A stretch of 42,557 nucleotides of DNA from an uncultured Rhodobiaceae bacterium (GTDB lineage: Bacteria; Pseudomonadota; Alphaproteobacteria; RS24): NCBI GenBank assembly GCA_937876775.1, contig CALEFA010000080.1:1-42557 (forward strand), read 5' to 3'. Position 1 is the first letter of the stretch. The number at the start of each line of letters is the position of its first letter. Both the position numbers and the translations under genes were made by a program. Positions 1 through 8,061 of the stretch are shown piece by piece. The notes beneath the pieces are model-generated. The model was not told the origin of the DNA, did not search any database, and saw only the letters and a program-made list of their open reading frames with translations.

Positions 1-120
1 CCAGCCGAAGAAGCTGCCGCCGAGGAAGCGCCAGCCGAAGAAGCTGCCGCCGAGGAAGCACCAGCCGAAGAAGCTGCCGCTGAAGAAGCACCTGCTGAAG
101 AAGCAGCTGAGGAAGAAAAG
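1..120 (+). repeat. 30-bp tandem repeat, about four units, inside the rpsP tail
   Basis: Units at 1-30, 31-60 and 61-90 are nearly identical. Units 1 and 2 differ only at the last base, and unit 3 has three substitutions, all silent. Unit 4 (91-120) is diverged. The unit length is a multiple of three, so copy-number change keeps the frame and adds or removes ten residues. The array may continue left of the window. Confidence 0.9.
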
Positions 121-129
121 GCAGACTAG
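1..129 (+). CDS. rpsP: 30S ribosomal protein S16, C-terminal tail only (partial)
   Basis: An open frame runs in from the left edge and stops with TAG at 127-129. Only 42 codons are visible, and all encode a low-complexity Ala/Glu/Pro tail: PAEEAAAEEA three times, then PAEEAAEEEKAD. The conserved S16 core is outside the window. The assignment rests on position: the gene is one base upstream of rimM and trmD, the usual rpsP-rimM-trmD-rplS order, and alphaproteobacterial S16 proteins often carry Ala/Glu-rich C-terminal extensions (family knowledge). S16 is a 30S assembly protein that binds 16S rRNA in the body of the subunit. The repetitive tail is highly acidic and probably disordered. Another acidic-tailed protein cannot be excluded from the visible part alone. 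Confidence 0.75.
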   Translation, partial: PAEEAAAEEAPAEEAAAEEAPAEEAAAEEAPAEEAAEEEKAD

Positions 130-130
130 T

Positions 131-730
131 TTGAGTGCCGCCGCGGCCAATCAAAACGCGCTCATTCGCCTTGGTGTGATCATCGGGGCGCATGGCGTTC
201 GCGGCGCGGTCAAAGTCAAAACCTTTACCGAAGACCCCAAAGACCTGGCCGCTTATGGCTCGCTATTTAGCGAGGATGGCGGGCAGGTTTTTGACATTTC
301 AAGCCTAGCGCCGGATAAAGCCGGCGCGCGGGTTAATTTTAAAAACATTCATCATCGTGATCAAGCCGAAGCGCTCAAAGGCATTGTCTTATGCGTGCCG
401 CGCAGTGCTTTGCCCGTCCTAGACGAAGGCGATGGGTTTTATCATGCTGATTTGATTGGTCTTGCGGCCTATGATGAATCGGGGGCTTTGCTCGGCACTG
501 TTGACGGCGTGCATAATTTTGGCGCCGGTGACGTGCTGGAGATTGCTGGCGAAATGCTGGCCTTCACCAAGCACACAGTGCCCGAAATTAATATGGATGC
601 TGGGCGGGTGACGGTGGTCATGCCGAGTGAAATTGAGGCGCGGCCGCCAGAGCAAGAAAATACCAAACCGGAAAATGGCGGGCCGTCAAAAGCCCGACGG
701 CGGCGACGTAAAAACAGGGGCGGCCAATGA
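131..730 (+). CDS. rimM: ribosome maturation factor RimM
   Basis: RimM assists late assembly of the 30S head. The protein has 199 residues: an N-terminal RimM beta-barrel beginning around LGVIIGAHGVRGAVKV (residues 14-29), then a PRC-barrel domain to about residue 170. A roughly 30-residue tail follows, ending in a basic ARRRRRKNR run that is not part of the usual core. The start is TTG at 131, one base after the rpsP stop; AAAAGG at 117-121 is a suitable ribosome binding site and no ATG or GTG lies before the conserved N-terminus. The stop overlaps the trmD start (ATGA, 727-730), so the two are probably translationally coupled. The identification is secure; the function of the basic tail is unknown. 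Confidence 0.95.
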   Translation: MSAAAANQNALIRLGVIIGAHGVRGAVKVKTFTEDPKDLAAYGSLFSEDGGQVFDISSLAPDKAGARVNFKNIHHRDQAEALKGIVLCVPRSALPVLDEGDGFYHADLIGLAAYDESGALLGTVDGVHNFGAGDVLEIAGEMLAFTKHTVPEINMDAGRVTVVMPSEIEARPPEQENTKPENGGPSKARRRRRKNRGGQ

Positions 731-1428
731 GTTGGCAGGCACATTATATCACTCTGTTTCCAGATATGTTCCCGGGGCCGCTCGGCGCCAGCTTGGCGGG
801 GCGGGCGCAAGAAGCGGGCATATGGCAGTGTCAAACACATGCCTTGCGCGACCATGGACTTGGTAAGCATAAGAACGTCGATGACACGCCATCTGGCGGT
901 GGCGCTGGCATGGTGTTGCGCGCCGATGTGGCGGCGGCGGCGATTGAGAAGGTGCAGGCACAAACCCACAATCTCCCCTTGATACTGCCAAGTCCGCGTG
1001 GGCAAGTATTTGACCAAGCGATGGCGCAACAATTGGCCCAAGGCCCGGGGGCGATATTTTTCTGCAATCGCTTTGAAGGGGTTGATGAGCGGGTGATTGA
1101 AGCGTTTGATGTGCGCGAAGTGTCGATTGGTGACTATATTTTGTCTGGCGGTGAGCCGGCGGCACTGGCCATCAGCGATGCGATCATTCGACTTTTGCCG
1201 GGGGTGATGGGCAGTGCGCAGTCGTCGGAGGAAGAAAGTTTTGCTAATGGATTGCTGGAATATCCGCAATATACCCGACCCAATTCTTGGCAAGGTGCTG
1301 AAATACCGGATGTTTTAGTGTCTGGTGACCATCAAAAAATCGCCCAATGGCGGGCTGAAAAATCGGCAGAAATCACCCGAAAACGGCGTCCTGACTTGTG
1401 GGCCAAATATCTACCAACGAAAAAGTAG
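727..1428 (+). CDS. trmD: tRNA (guanine-N1-)-methyltransferase TrmD
   Basis: TrmD methylates G37 of tRNAs that have G at position 36, using S-adenosylmethionine, and prevents +1 frameshifting. The 233-residue length is typical. Visible SPOUT-family motifs are DDTPSGGGAGMVLR near residue 50, the knot segment YILSGGEPAALAISD (about 138-152), and LLEYPQYTRP (about 176-185). The start ATG overlaps the rimM stop by four bases and is preceded by AGGGG inside rimM. It belongs to the rpsP-rimM-trmD-rplS operon. The protein works as a dimer in the cytoplasm. Confidence 0.97.
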   Translation: MSWQAHYITLFPDMFPGPLGASLAGRAQEAGIWQCQTHALRDHGLGKHKNVDDTPSGGGAGMVLRADVAAAAIEKVQAQTHNLPLILPSPRGQVFDQAMAQQLAQGPGAIFFCNRFEGVDERVIEAFDVREVSIGDYILSGGEPAALAISDAIIRLLPGVMGSAQSSEEESFANGLLEYPQYTRPNSWQGAEIPDVLVSGDHQKIAQWRAEKSAEITRKRRPDLWAKYLPTKK

Positions 1429-1435
1429 AAAAAAA

Positions 1436-1448
1436 CCCTTCGAAAGGG
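1436..1448 (+). other. small hairpin in the trmD-rplS spacer
   Basis: CCCTT (1436-1440) and AAGGG (1444-1448) form a five-pair stem around a CGA loop just after the trmD stop. No T run follows, so it does not look like an intrinsic terminator. It lies in the 96-base leader of rplS and could be an attenuator, a processing site or chance. Confidence 0.3.
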
Positions 1449-1524
1449 GTGACAGGTCATATTTTACGTGGTAATTCCCCCCTTCCGGTGCGGCGAGGCC
1501 CACCCCATTTTTATAGGTGCGATG

Positions 1525-1965
1525 ATGAACCTGATCGAAGAAATTGAACGCGAGCAACTCGAAGCCCTGGCCGCCAATAAGGTCGTGCCTGACTTTCAGC
1601 CCGGCGATACGGTTAAGGTAAATGTGAAAGTAATCGAAGGCACACGTGAGCGCGTGCAGGCTTTTGAAGGCGTTTGCATTGCTCGCGCAGGCGGCGGTTT
1701 GAACGAGAATTTCACCGTCCGCAAAATTTCATATGGTGAAGGCGTCGAACGCGTTTTTCCAATTTACAGCACGCTGGTTGATAGTATTGAAGTTGTCCGC
1801 CACGGTCGTGTGCGCCGCGCTAAGCTTTACTATCTGCGTGGTCTGACCGGTAAAGCTGCGCGTATTACCGAACGCCGTGTGAAATCAACCAAAGCCGATA
1901 AAGCCAAAACAATTAAGAATGTTGCGGCGGCTCAGGAGGATCCTAGCGTCAACGTAGACGCCTAA
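1525..1965 (+). CDS. rplS: 50S ribosomal protein L19
   Basis: L19 sits at the 30S/50S interface. The L19 core is clear: [14 protein letters not shown], then [17 protein letters not shown], then a region matching KAKLYYLRG with [17 protein letters not shown]. The 146-residue protein exceeds E. coli L19 (about 115) because of a Lys/Ala-rich C-terminal extension, a common alphaproteobacterial trait. The frame stays open upstream to 1468. The start is placed at the second of two adjacent ATGs (1522, 1525) because AGG at 1515-1517 lies seven bases before 1525 and because the conserved protein starts with xNLIEEIE. It is the last gene of the translation operon; leuC follows after 65 bases. Confidence 0.93.
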   Translation: MNLIEEIEREQLEALAANKVVPDFQPGDTVKVNVKVIEGTRERVQAFEGVCIARAGGGLNENFTVRKISYGEGVERVFPIYSTLVDSIEVVRHGRVRRAKLYYLRGLTGKAARITERRVKSTKADKAKTIKNVAAAQEDPSVNVDA

Positions 1966-1994
1966 AGATTTCTCCCAAGCGGCCCCACCCCAAA

Positions 1995-2013
1995 CCCGGG
2001 GCAGCCCCTCGGG
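1995..2013 (+). other. GC-rich hairpin between rplS and leuC
   Basis: CCCGGGG (1995-2001) pairs with CCTCGGG (2007-2013), including one G-T pair, around a five-base loop. No T tract follows (the next bases are ATGAAAAGG), so it is not a canonical terminator. It lies 17 bases before leuC and may protect the rplS mRNA 3' end or modulate leuC translation. Confidence 0.35.
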
Positions 2014-2030
2014 ATGAAAAGGCGAAGACG

Positions 2031-3452
2031 ATGACCGGGACTACACTTTACGATAAAATTTGGAACGCACATCTTGTCGATGAGCAAGCGGATGGCAATT
2101 GCCTTTTGTATGTTGATCGCCATCTTGTGCATGAGGTAACCAGCCCGCAGGCTTTCGAAGGATTGCGCATGGCCAATCGCCGGCCGCGCGCGCCGCACAA
2201 AACGCTGGCCGTTGCCGACCATAATATTCCCACCTCTGACCGCGCTGGTGGCGTGGCCGCCATTGCTGATCCAGAGAGCAAATTGCAAATCCAAACTTTG
2301 GAAGCCAATTGCGCAGAATTTGGTATTGAATACTTGCAAATGGATGACATCCGCCAAGGGATTGTTCATGTGGCAGGCCCCGAACAAGGGTTCACCTTGC
2401 CAGGCTTGACGATTGTTTGCGGCGATAGTCACACCTCAACGCATGGTGCCTTTGGCGCTTTGGCGCATGGTATTGGCACCTCAGAAGTTGAACATGTGCT
2501 GGCCACTCAGACTTTGATTCAAAGCAAAGCGAAAAATTTCCGCATTAATGTCATCGGCGATGCGCCTGATTATGTGACAGCCAAAGATATTGCGCTGGCG
2601 ATTATTGGCGAGATCGGCACTGCCGGCGGCACCGGCTGTGTGTTGGAATATGCCGGCCCAGCGATTGAAGCCCTATCTGTCGAAGGCCGCATGACTTTGT
2701 GCAACATGTCGATTGAGGCGGGTGCGCGCGCCGGCCTTGTGGCGCCAGATGAGAAAACTTTCGCCTATCTCAAAGGCCGCGCCAAAGCGCCAAGCGGCGA
2801 TGATTGGGAAAAATCTGTCGCCTATTGGCAGACATTGAAATCTGATGATGACGCAGTGTTTGACAAAGAAATCACCATTGATGCGGCCAATCTGCCGCCA
2901 CTGGTTACTTGGGGCACGAGCCCACAAGACGTGATATCAATCACCGGCAAAGTACCCGACCCATCAGCGCTGAGCGATGAAGGCCGCCGCCGCGCCACGG
3001 AGCGGGCGTTGGATTATATGGGGCTAACCGCTGGCACGCCAATGCAGGAAGTGAGCATTGACCGTGTGTTCATCGGCTCCTGCACCAATAGCCGTATTGA
3101 AGATTTGCGCGCCGCTGCGCAGGTCGCGCAGGGCCATAAAGTTGCCGCCTCTGTGTCAGCCATGGTGGTGCCGGGTTCTGGTTTGGTTAAACAACAAGCC
3201 GAAGAAGAAGGGCTTGATAAAATCTTTATTGAGGCTGGCTTCGACTGGCGCGAACCGGGTTGTTCTATGTGTTTGGCAATGAATGCCGATAAGCTGGCGC
3301 CGGGCGAACGTTGCGCGTCGACGTCGAACCGCAATTTTGAAGGCCGACAAGGTCGCGGCGGGCGCACCCATTTGGTGTCTCCTGCCATGGCAGCAGCGGC
3401 GGCCATTGCCGGTCATTTTATCGACATTCGTGACTTCGGGAAGGACGCTTAA
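2031..3452 (+). CDS. leuC: 3-isopropylmalate dehydratase large subunit LeuC
   Basis: With LeuD it isomerises 2-isopropylmalate to 3-isopropylmalate in leucine synthesis. The 473-residue length is typical. It belongs to the aconitase family: [18 protein letters not shown] is near residue 130, and the [4Fe-4S] ligands are Cys351 (GSCTNS) and Cys411/Cys414 (EPGCSMC). The start ATG follows AAGGCGAAG at a workable distance. leuD starts two bases after the stop, so the two subunits are made from one message. leuA is not in the window. Confidence 0.97.
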   Translation: MTGTTLYDKIWNAHLVDEQADGNCLLYVDRHLVHEVTSPQAFEGLRMANRRPRAPHKTLAVADHNIPTSDRAGGVAAIADPESKLQIQTLEANCAEFGIEYLQMDDIRQGIVHVAGPEQGFTLPGLTIVCGDSHTSTHGAFGALAHGIGTSEVEHVLATQTLIQSKAKNFRINVIGDAPDYVTAKDIALAIIGEIGTAGGTGCVLEYAGPAIEALSVEGRMTLCNMSIEAGARAGLVAPDEKTFAYLKGRAKAPSGDDWEKSVAYWQTLKSDDDAVFDKEITIDAANLPPLVTWGTSPQDVISITGKVPDPSALSDEGRRRATERALDYMGLTAGTPMQEVSIDRVFIGSCTNSRIEDLRAAAQVAQGHKVAASVSAMVVPGSGLVKQQAEEEGLDKIFIEAGFDWREPGCSMCLAMNADKLAPGERCASTSNRNFEGRQGRGGRTHLVSPAMAAAAAIAGHFIDIRDFGKDA

Positions 3453-3454
3453 TC

Positions 3455-4057
3455 ATGGAAAAATTTAACAAACTTTCCGGCATTGCAGCGCCATTGAATA
3501 TGATCAATGTCGACACGGATATGATTATTCCAAAGCAGTTTTTGAAAACCATTCAGCGTTCTGGCTTGGGCAAAAACCTGTTTGATGAAATGCGGTTTAC
3601 GCCAGATGGCGTAGAAATTGAGAGTTTCGTCCTCAATCAACCGGCCTATCGCAATGCTGAGATACTGGTTGCTGGTGATAATTTTGGCTGTGGCTCAAGC
3701 CGCGAGCACGCGCCATGGGCGCTGCTTGATTTTGGTATTCGCTGCATTATCGCGCCGAGCTTTGCCGATATTTTTTACAATAACTGCTTCAAAAACGGCA
3801 TTTTGCCGATTGTACTGCCGCAGGCCGAGGTCGACCGTTTGATGGATGACGCTGAGCGTGGCGCGAATGCGGTTGTCAGCATTGATTTGGAAAGCCAGAA
3901 AATCACCGGCCCTGATGGCGGCGAGATTGCTTTTGAAGTCGATGCGTTCCGCAAACAATGTCTGATGGAAGGGCTTGACGATATTGGCCTGACCTTGAAG
4001 AAAGCGGCCTCCATCGACAGCTATGAAGCTGACTTAGAAACCCAACCTTGGCGCTAA
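3455..4057 (+). CDS. leuD: 3-isopropylmalate dehydratase small subunit LeuD
   Basis: This is the swivelling small subunit of isopropylmalate isomerase. It has 200 residues, the usual size for the bacterial LeuD1 type. Diagnostic segments are [16 protein letters not shown] near residue 20 and [16 protein letters not shown] near residue 75, a substrate-binding loop. The ATG is preceded by GGAAGGA in the end of leuC. A 58-base spacer follows before leuB. Confidence 0.96.
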   Translation: MEKFNKLSGIAAPLNMINVDTDMIIPKQFLKTIQRSGLGKNLFDEMRFTPDGVEIESFVLNQPAYRNAEILVAGDNFGCGSSREHAPWALLDFGIRCIIAPSFADIFYNNCFKNGILPIVLPQAEVDRLMDDAERGANAVVSIDLESQKITGPDGGEIAFEVDAFRKQCLMEGLDDIGLTLKKAASIDSYEADLETQPWR

Positions 4058-4089
4058 CCCGCCGCATGACAAGTGGTCGTGGCTGACGC

Positions 4090-4102
4090 CTTGTTGAACA
4101 AG
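4090..4102 (+). other. short inverted repeat upstream of leuB
   Basis: CTTGTT-G-AACAAG is a perfect inverted repeat about 14 bases before the leuB ATG. It has no T run. It could be a protein-binding site or a small hairpin limiting leuB translation, where the ribosome binding site is weak. Chance occurrence is possible. Confidence 0.3.
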
Positions 4103-4115
4103 TTGAAAGTATAAA

Positions 4116-5222
4116 ATGGAAAATATTCTTATTCTGCCTGGCGATGGTATTGGCCCAGAAGTCATGGGCGAAGTGCGGCGCGTGATTGAATGGTTTGGCA
4201 CCCATCGCGGTTTTGAAACCAATATTGACGAAGATTTGGTTGGCGGTTGCGCCTATGACGCGCATGGGGCGGCCATCTCTGATGCTGCCATGGAAAAAGC
4301 CTTGGCTGCTGACGCGGTTTTACTGGGCGCGGTTGGCGGCCCGAAATGGGACAATGTGGCCTATGAAGCGCGCCCTGAAGCGGGGCTTTTACGCTTGCGC
4401 GCCGACCTTGAATTATTCGCCAATTTGCGTCCGGCGATTTGTTTCCCAGCCCTTGCCGATGCTTCTTCTTTGAAACGCGATATTATTCAAGGCCTCGATA
4501 TTATGATTGTCCGCGAGCTGACTGGCGGGGTGTATTTTGGTGAGCCACGCGGCATCGAAGACCTTGGCAATGGCCAGCGTCGCGGCGTCAACACGCAAGT
4601 TTATGAGACCTATGAAATTGAGCGCATTGCCCGCGTCGCGGGTGATTTGGCGATGAAACGCGGCAAACGCTTGGCCTCGTCTGAAAAACGCAATGTCATG
4701 GAGTCCGGCCTATTGTGGAATGAAGAGGTGACGCGGATTATTTCGACTGAGTTCCCAGAAATTGCCCTCGAACATGTGTTGGCTGATAATTGCGCCATGC
4801 AGTTGGTTCGCAATCCAAAACAATATGATGTTTTGGTGACCGATAATCTGTTCGGCGATATTTTGTCTGATATTGCTGCCATGTTGACCGGCTCTTTGGG
4901 CATGTTGCCATCGGCTTCTTTGGGCGCACCAGATGCGGCCAGCGGACGGGCGAAAGCGCTTTATGAGCCGGTACATGGCTCAGCGCCAGATATCGCCGGT
5001 CAAGGCCTAGCCAATCCGATTGCCTCTATTTTGTCGTTCGCCATGGCACTGCGTTACACATTTGATCGTGGCGCCGATGCTGACTTGTTGGAAGGTGCGG
5101 TCACGCGCGTGCTCGACCAGGGGCTGCGGACTGCCGATATTATGCAAGATGGCATGACCCAGACCGGTACGAGCGGCATGGGCGATGCCATTTTGGCCGC
5201 TCTCGATAGTGCGGAGGCGTAA
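4116..5222 (+). CDS. leuB: 3-isopropylmalate dehydrogenase LeuB
   Basis: LeuB oxidatively decarboxylates 3-isopropylmalate with NAD+ to 4-methyl-2-oxopentanoate. The 368 residues match the family. Visible signatures are [15 protein letters not shown] at the N-terminus, the substrate arginines in [16 protein letters not shown] (about 90-105), REL near 130, and the NAD-binding end with [14 protein letters not shown] near 288. The dehydrogenase signature [14 protein letters not shown] lies near 245. The ribosome binding site is weak. The stop TAA is directly followed by the asd ATG with no spacer, which suggests coupled expression of leucine and aspartate-family synthesis. Confidence 0.97.
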   Translation: MENILILPGDGIGPEVMGEVRRVIEWFGTHRGFETNIDEDLVGGCAYDAHGAAISDAAMEKALAADAVLLGAVGGPKWDNVAYEARPEAGLLRLRADLELFANLRPAICFPALADASSLKRDIIQGLDIMIVRELTGGVYFGEPRGIEDLGNGQRRGVNTQVYETYEIERIARVAGDLAMKRGKRLASSEKRNVMESGLLWNEEVTRIISTEFPEIALEHVLADNCAMQLVRNPKQYDVLVTDNLFGDILSDIAAMLTGSLGMLPSASLGAPDAASGRAKALYEPVHGSAPDIAGQGLANPIASILSFAMALRYTFDRGADADLLEGAVTRVLDQGLRTADIMQDGMTQTGTSGMGDAILAALDSAEA

Positions 5223-6251
5223 ATGTCTTATGTTGTAGCAGTGGTTGGTGCCACCGGAAATGTTGGGCGCGAAATGCTGAATATTCTCAGCGAGCGCAAA
5301 TTCCCAGTGTCGCGGGTTGATGTGCTTGCCTCGCGGCGTAGCCAAGGTCGCGAAGTGAGTTTTGGCGATAAAACGCTGAAAATTCAGGCGCTAGAATTTT
5401 ATGATTTTGCGAAAGCCGATATTGCGCTTTTTGCCTGCGGCTCGGGCCCGACCAAAACCTATGCTCCCAAAGCCGCCGAAGCTGGCTGCGTGGTGATTGA
5501 TAATTCCTCGCTTTATCGCATGGAAAAAGACGTGCCATTGATTGTGCCTGAGGTCAATCCTGATGACATCGCCGGTTATAGCAAGCGCAATATTATTGCC
5601 AATCCCAATTGCTCCACCGCGCAATTGGTTGTCGCTTTGAAACCTTTGCATGATATCAGCCCCATTCGACGTATCGTTGTGTCGACTTACCAGTCGGTAT
5701 CAGGGGCGGGCAATGAGGCGATGGATGAATTATTTACCCAAACCCGCGCGGTCTTTGTTAATGACGAGTTGAAACGCGAAAACTTCACGAAGCAAATCGC
5801 CTTTAATGTGATTCCGCATATTGGTGACTTCAATAAGGATGGCGGCACAACGGAAGAGCAGAAAATGGTAGATGAGACCCACAAAATGCTCGACCCAAAA
5901 ATTGCTGTGACGGTGACATGTGTGCGGGTGCCGGTTTTTGTTGGTCATTCGGAAGCGGTGAATATTGAATTTTCTGCCCCCCTATCGGTGACCAAAGCGC
6001 GTAAGGCTTTAGAGGCCGCACCGGGTCTTTTGATTGTCGACCGACGCGAGGATGGCGGCTATGTCACGCCGATTGAATGTGTCGGTGAATATGAAACATT
6101 CGTTTCGCGGCTGCGGGAAGATTCCAGTGTCGAAAACGGCCTGAACATGTGGATCGTATCAGATAATCTGCGCAAAGGCGCCGCTTTGAACGCCGTTCAA
6201 ATCGCTGAACTTCTGATAGAAAAACATCTGACCAAAAGCCGCATTAGCTAG
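5223..6251 (+). CDS. asd: aspartate-semialdehyde dehydrogenase
   Basis: It reduces aspartyl-4-phosphate to aspartate semialdehyde with NADPH, feeding lysine/diaminopimelate, threonine and methionine synthesis. It has 342 residues. The N-terminal nucleotide site is VVGATGNVGREML, the catalytic cysteine is Cys130 in NPNCSTAQ, and STYQSVSGAGNEAMDEL follows at about 158-174. The ATG abuts the leuB stop. The 3' end overlaps the convergent pyridoxal kinase gene by eight bases (6244-6251), so no terminator fits between them. The leuCDB-asd order is common in alphaproteobacteria. Confidence 0.97.
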   Translation: MSYVVAVVGATGNVGREMLNILSERKFPVSRVDVLASRRSQGREVSFGDKTLKIQALEFYDFAKADIALFACGSGPTKTYAPKAAEAGCVVIDNSSLYRMEKDVPLIVPEVNPDDIAGYSKRNIIANPNCSTAQLVVALKPLHDISPIRRIVVSTYQSVSGAGNEAMDELFTQTRAVFVNDELKRENFTKQIAFNVIPHIGDFNKDGGTTEEQKMVDETHKMLDPKIAVTVTCVRVPVFVGHSEAVNIEFSAPLSVTKARKALEAAPGLLIVDRREDGGYVTPIECVGEYETFVSRLREDSSVENGLNMWIVSDNLRKGAALNAVQIAELLIEKHLTKSRIS

Positions 6252-7089
6252 TCTTTTGCGCCACCACTAAGGTCTCTTGCAAAGTTGGCGCGGCGAGCGC
6301 TAACGGCCCGTGCGGTAAGGTTTGAGTTTCCATATTGGCATTGGCAATGGCTGATAACGTGCCCGTGGCAATGCCCAGCGCTTTGGCCTCACCAGACAGG
6401 CGTAAGGCCAAATAAAGGGCTGAAAATAAATCACCCATGCCATGGCGCGCGCGCGGCGCTTTGGCGGTTTCACAACGTGCTGTTTCTTTATTAACCAATA
6501 GCGTTGCAATACGACCCTCGGGGGCGGGTGCCGAAGTGACGGCGACTTGTGGCACATTCAAACTGCGCGCGGCGTGCACCACGTCTTCGGTTGATGCTAA
6601 GGGTGAGCCACCGGCCAAATATTGCAGTTCGAAAAGATTGGGAGTGGCGATATCGGCCAAAGGCAGAAGTTTGGTAGCAATGCCTTGCGCCACTGTGTCG
6701 GGAAGATAAAGATGTTCATTGTCGCCACAGATTGGATCACAGCAATAAATCACGTCCGGGTTTTTCGATTTTAGCGCATTGACGATTTCGGCAATGGCGG
6801 CCACATGTTCGGGTGATGGCAAATAACCGCTGACGATAGCTTCAACGCGATCTAGCGCGCCGGCGCGCAACAGCCAGTCAAAGATTTGTAAAATTTCATC
6901 GGCTGGCACAATGCGCCCGACGGGTTGCCCCATTTCGGGAAATGCTGCTGGGTGGGCCGCCAGCAATGTGGTTTGCAAGGTGACGGTTTCAAAACCTAAT
7001 AGCCGAAACCCTGGCATCATGGCCTTTAACCCGACTTGACCGCTAACAACTTGGCTGGAAATTACTAATACGCTGGCTTTGCGAACCAT
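6244..7089 (-). CDS. pdxY: pyridoxal kinase (PdxY/PdxK family)
   Basis: It probably phosphorylates pyridoxal (and possibly pyridoxine or pyridoxamine) with ATP in the B6 salvage pathway. It has 281 residues with a ribokinase-like fold: an N-terminal ISSQVVSGQVG segment typical of pyridoxal kinases, YCCDPICGD near residue 115, TPNLFELQYL at 149-158, and the catalytic HGMGDLFSA with Asp220. The start at 7089 is preceded by AGAGGG. The choice of PdxY over PdxK is by overall resemblance only. Its 3' end overlaps asd, and it is divergent from the malyl-CoA lyase-like gene, sharing a 57-base promoter region. Confidence 0.9.
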   Translation of the reverse strand: MVRKASVLVISSQVVSGQVGLKAMMPGFRLLGFETVTLQTTLLAAHPAAFPEMGQPVGRIVPADEILQIFDWLLRAGALDRVEAIVSGYLPSPEHVAAIAEIVNALKSKNPDVIYCCDPICGDNEHLYLPDTVAQGIATKLLPLADIATPNLFELQYLAGGSPLASTEDVVHAARSLNVPQVAVTSAPAPEGRIATLLVNKETARCETAKAPRARHGMGDLFSALYLALRLSGEAKALGIATGTLSAIANANMETQTLPHGPLALAAPTLQETLVVAQKTS

Positions 7090-7118
7090 CTTGCCCTCTA
7101 CATGAAAATCTTTAAGTT

Positions 7119-7147
7119 GAAATAGAGTTTACACTGGAGTTTGGCAA
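7119..7147 (-). promoter_or_regulatory. candidate sigma-70 promoter for pdxY
   Basis: On the minus strand, TTGCCA (7147-7142) and TATTTC (7124-7119) are separated by 17 bases. The -35 box is five of six to consensus and the -10 box is poor (three of six). It overlaps the start of the divergent gene. The call is based on pattern only. Confidence 0.3.
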
Positions 7148-8061
7148 TGAACGAGCAAAACAATCAGCAGCCTAGCGGTTTTGTTGTCATGCGACCTCGG
7201 CGCAGCGCCCTGTATATGCCCGGCGCCAATGCGCGGGCGTTAGAAAAAGCCCGAACTCTCGACGCTGATTGCTTATTGCTCGACCTCGAAGATGCAGTGG
7301 CGCCCGATGCCAAGGCAGAAGCCCGCGATCAGATTTGTGCAGCACTGATGCAAGGGGGTTACGGTCAACGCGAGCTGGTGGTGCGAATCAATGCCCTCGA
7401 CACGCCTTGGGGTAGAGATGATTTGACGGCTCTGCAACAGCTTGCGCCGACGGCACGGCCACAGGCCATATTGGCGCCGAAAATTTCCAGCTGTGATGAA
7501 GTTTACACGCTGAGCCAAGCGCTGCCTGATGGTGTTGATTTGTGGATTATGGTTGAAACACCGGCGGCGATTTTCAACATTCAAGACTTGGCGGCTTGCG
7601 CTCGCGATAGCAAATTACGCTGTTTTGTTATGGGCACCAATGACTTGGCCAAAGATATGCAGGCCAATCTGGTGACCGGTCGCGCACCATTGATGACGGC
7701 TTTGTCGATGGCGCTGATGGCGGCGCGCCAATATGGTTTGGTGGCGTTGGACGGCGTGTTCAACGACATTGCCGATGAGCTGGGCTTGCGCAATGAATGC
7801 CAGCAAGGGGCCGATATGGGCTTTGATGGCAAAACCTTGATTCATCCAAGCCAATTGGCCGCGTGCAATGATGTGTTTGCCCCTTCAACCGAAGAAATTG
7901 CTCAAGCCCGCGATGTTGTTGCGGCCTTTGCGGCGCCGGAAAATGCGGGTGTTGGGGTGTTGAAAGTAAATGGAAAAATGACCGAATTGCTGCATCGCGA
8001 TATTGCTGCGCGCACACTGGCTATTGCCGACGCGATTGCCGCGCGCCATGAGGGCGGGTGA
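7147..8061 (+). CDS. CitE-like HpcH/HpaI lyase, probable malyl-CoA lyase or thioesterase
   Basis: This 304-residue protein of the CitE / HpcH-HpaI aldolase family has the usual sites: RPRRSALYMPGAN (17-29), LLLDLEDAVAPD (43-54), Arg80 in VVRINALDTPWG, the metal ligand Glu137 in MVETPA, and GTNDLAKDM with Asp166. Candidate activities are L-malyl-CoA/beta-methylmalyl-CoA cleavage, (3S)-malyl-CoA thioester hydrolysis (Mcl2 type, which it resembles most) or citramalyl-CoA cleavage. The ATG at 7147 is chosen over the in-frame TTG at 7141 because GGAG at 7136-7139 fits only the ATG. Its stop overlaps the start of the mesaconyl-CoA hydratase gene by one base, which favours a role in methylmalyl-CoA metabolism, as in the ethylmalonyl-CoA pathway. 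The exact substrate is inferred. Confidence 0.82.
   Translation: MNEQNNQQPSGFVVMRPRRSALYMPGANARALEKARTLDADCLLLDLEDAVAPDAKAEARDQICAALMQGGYGQRELVVRINALDTPWGRDDLTALQQLAPTARPQAILAPKISSCDEVYTLSQALPDGVDLWIMVETPAAIFNIQDLAACARDSKLRCFVMGTNDLAKDMQANLVTGRAPLMTALSMALMAARQYGLVALDGVFNDIADELGLRNECQQGADMGFDGKTLIHPSQLAACNDVFAPSTEEIAQARDVVAAFAAPENAGVGVLKVNGKMTELLHRDIAARTLAIADAIAARHEGG

Noticed and set aside
1-120. CRISPR array or mobile repeat
   Set aside because: The units are directly joined without spacers, are in frame, and encode a simple Ala/Glu/Pro tail; this is a coding tandem repeat.
469-1293. 274-codon open frame on the minus strand
   Set aside because: It lies antisense to rimM and trmD, both certain. 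Its product is Arg/His-rich without recognisable motifs, as expected for a shadow frame.
1468-1521. N-terminal extension of L19 from GTG 1468
   Set aside because: The extra 18-19 residues do not resemble L19, and the AGG before ATG 1525 fits the conserved start.
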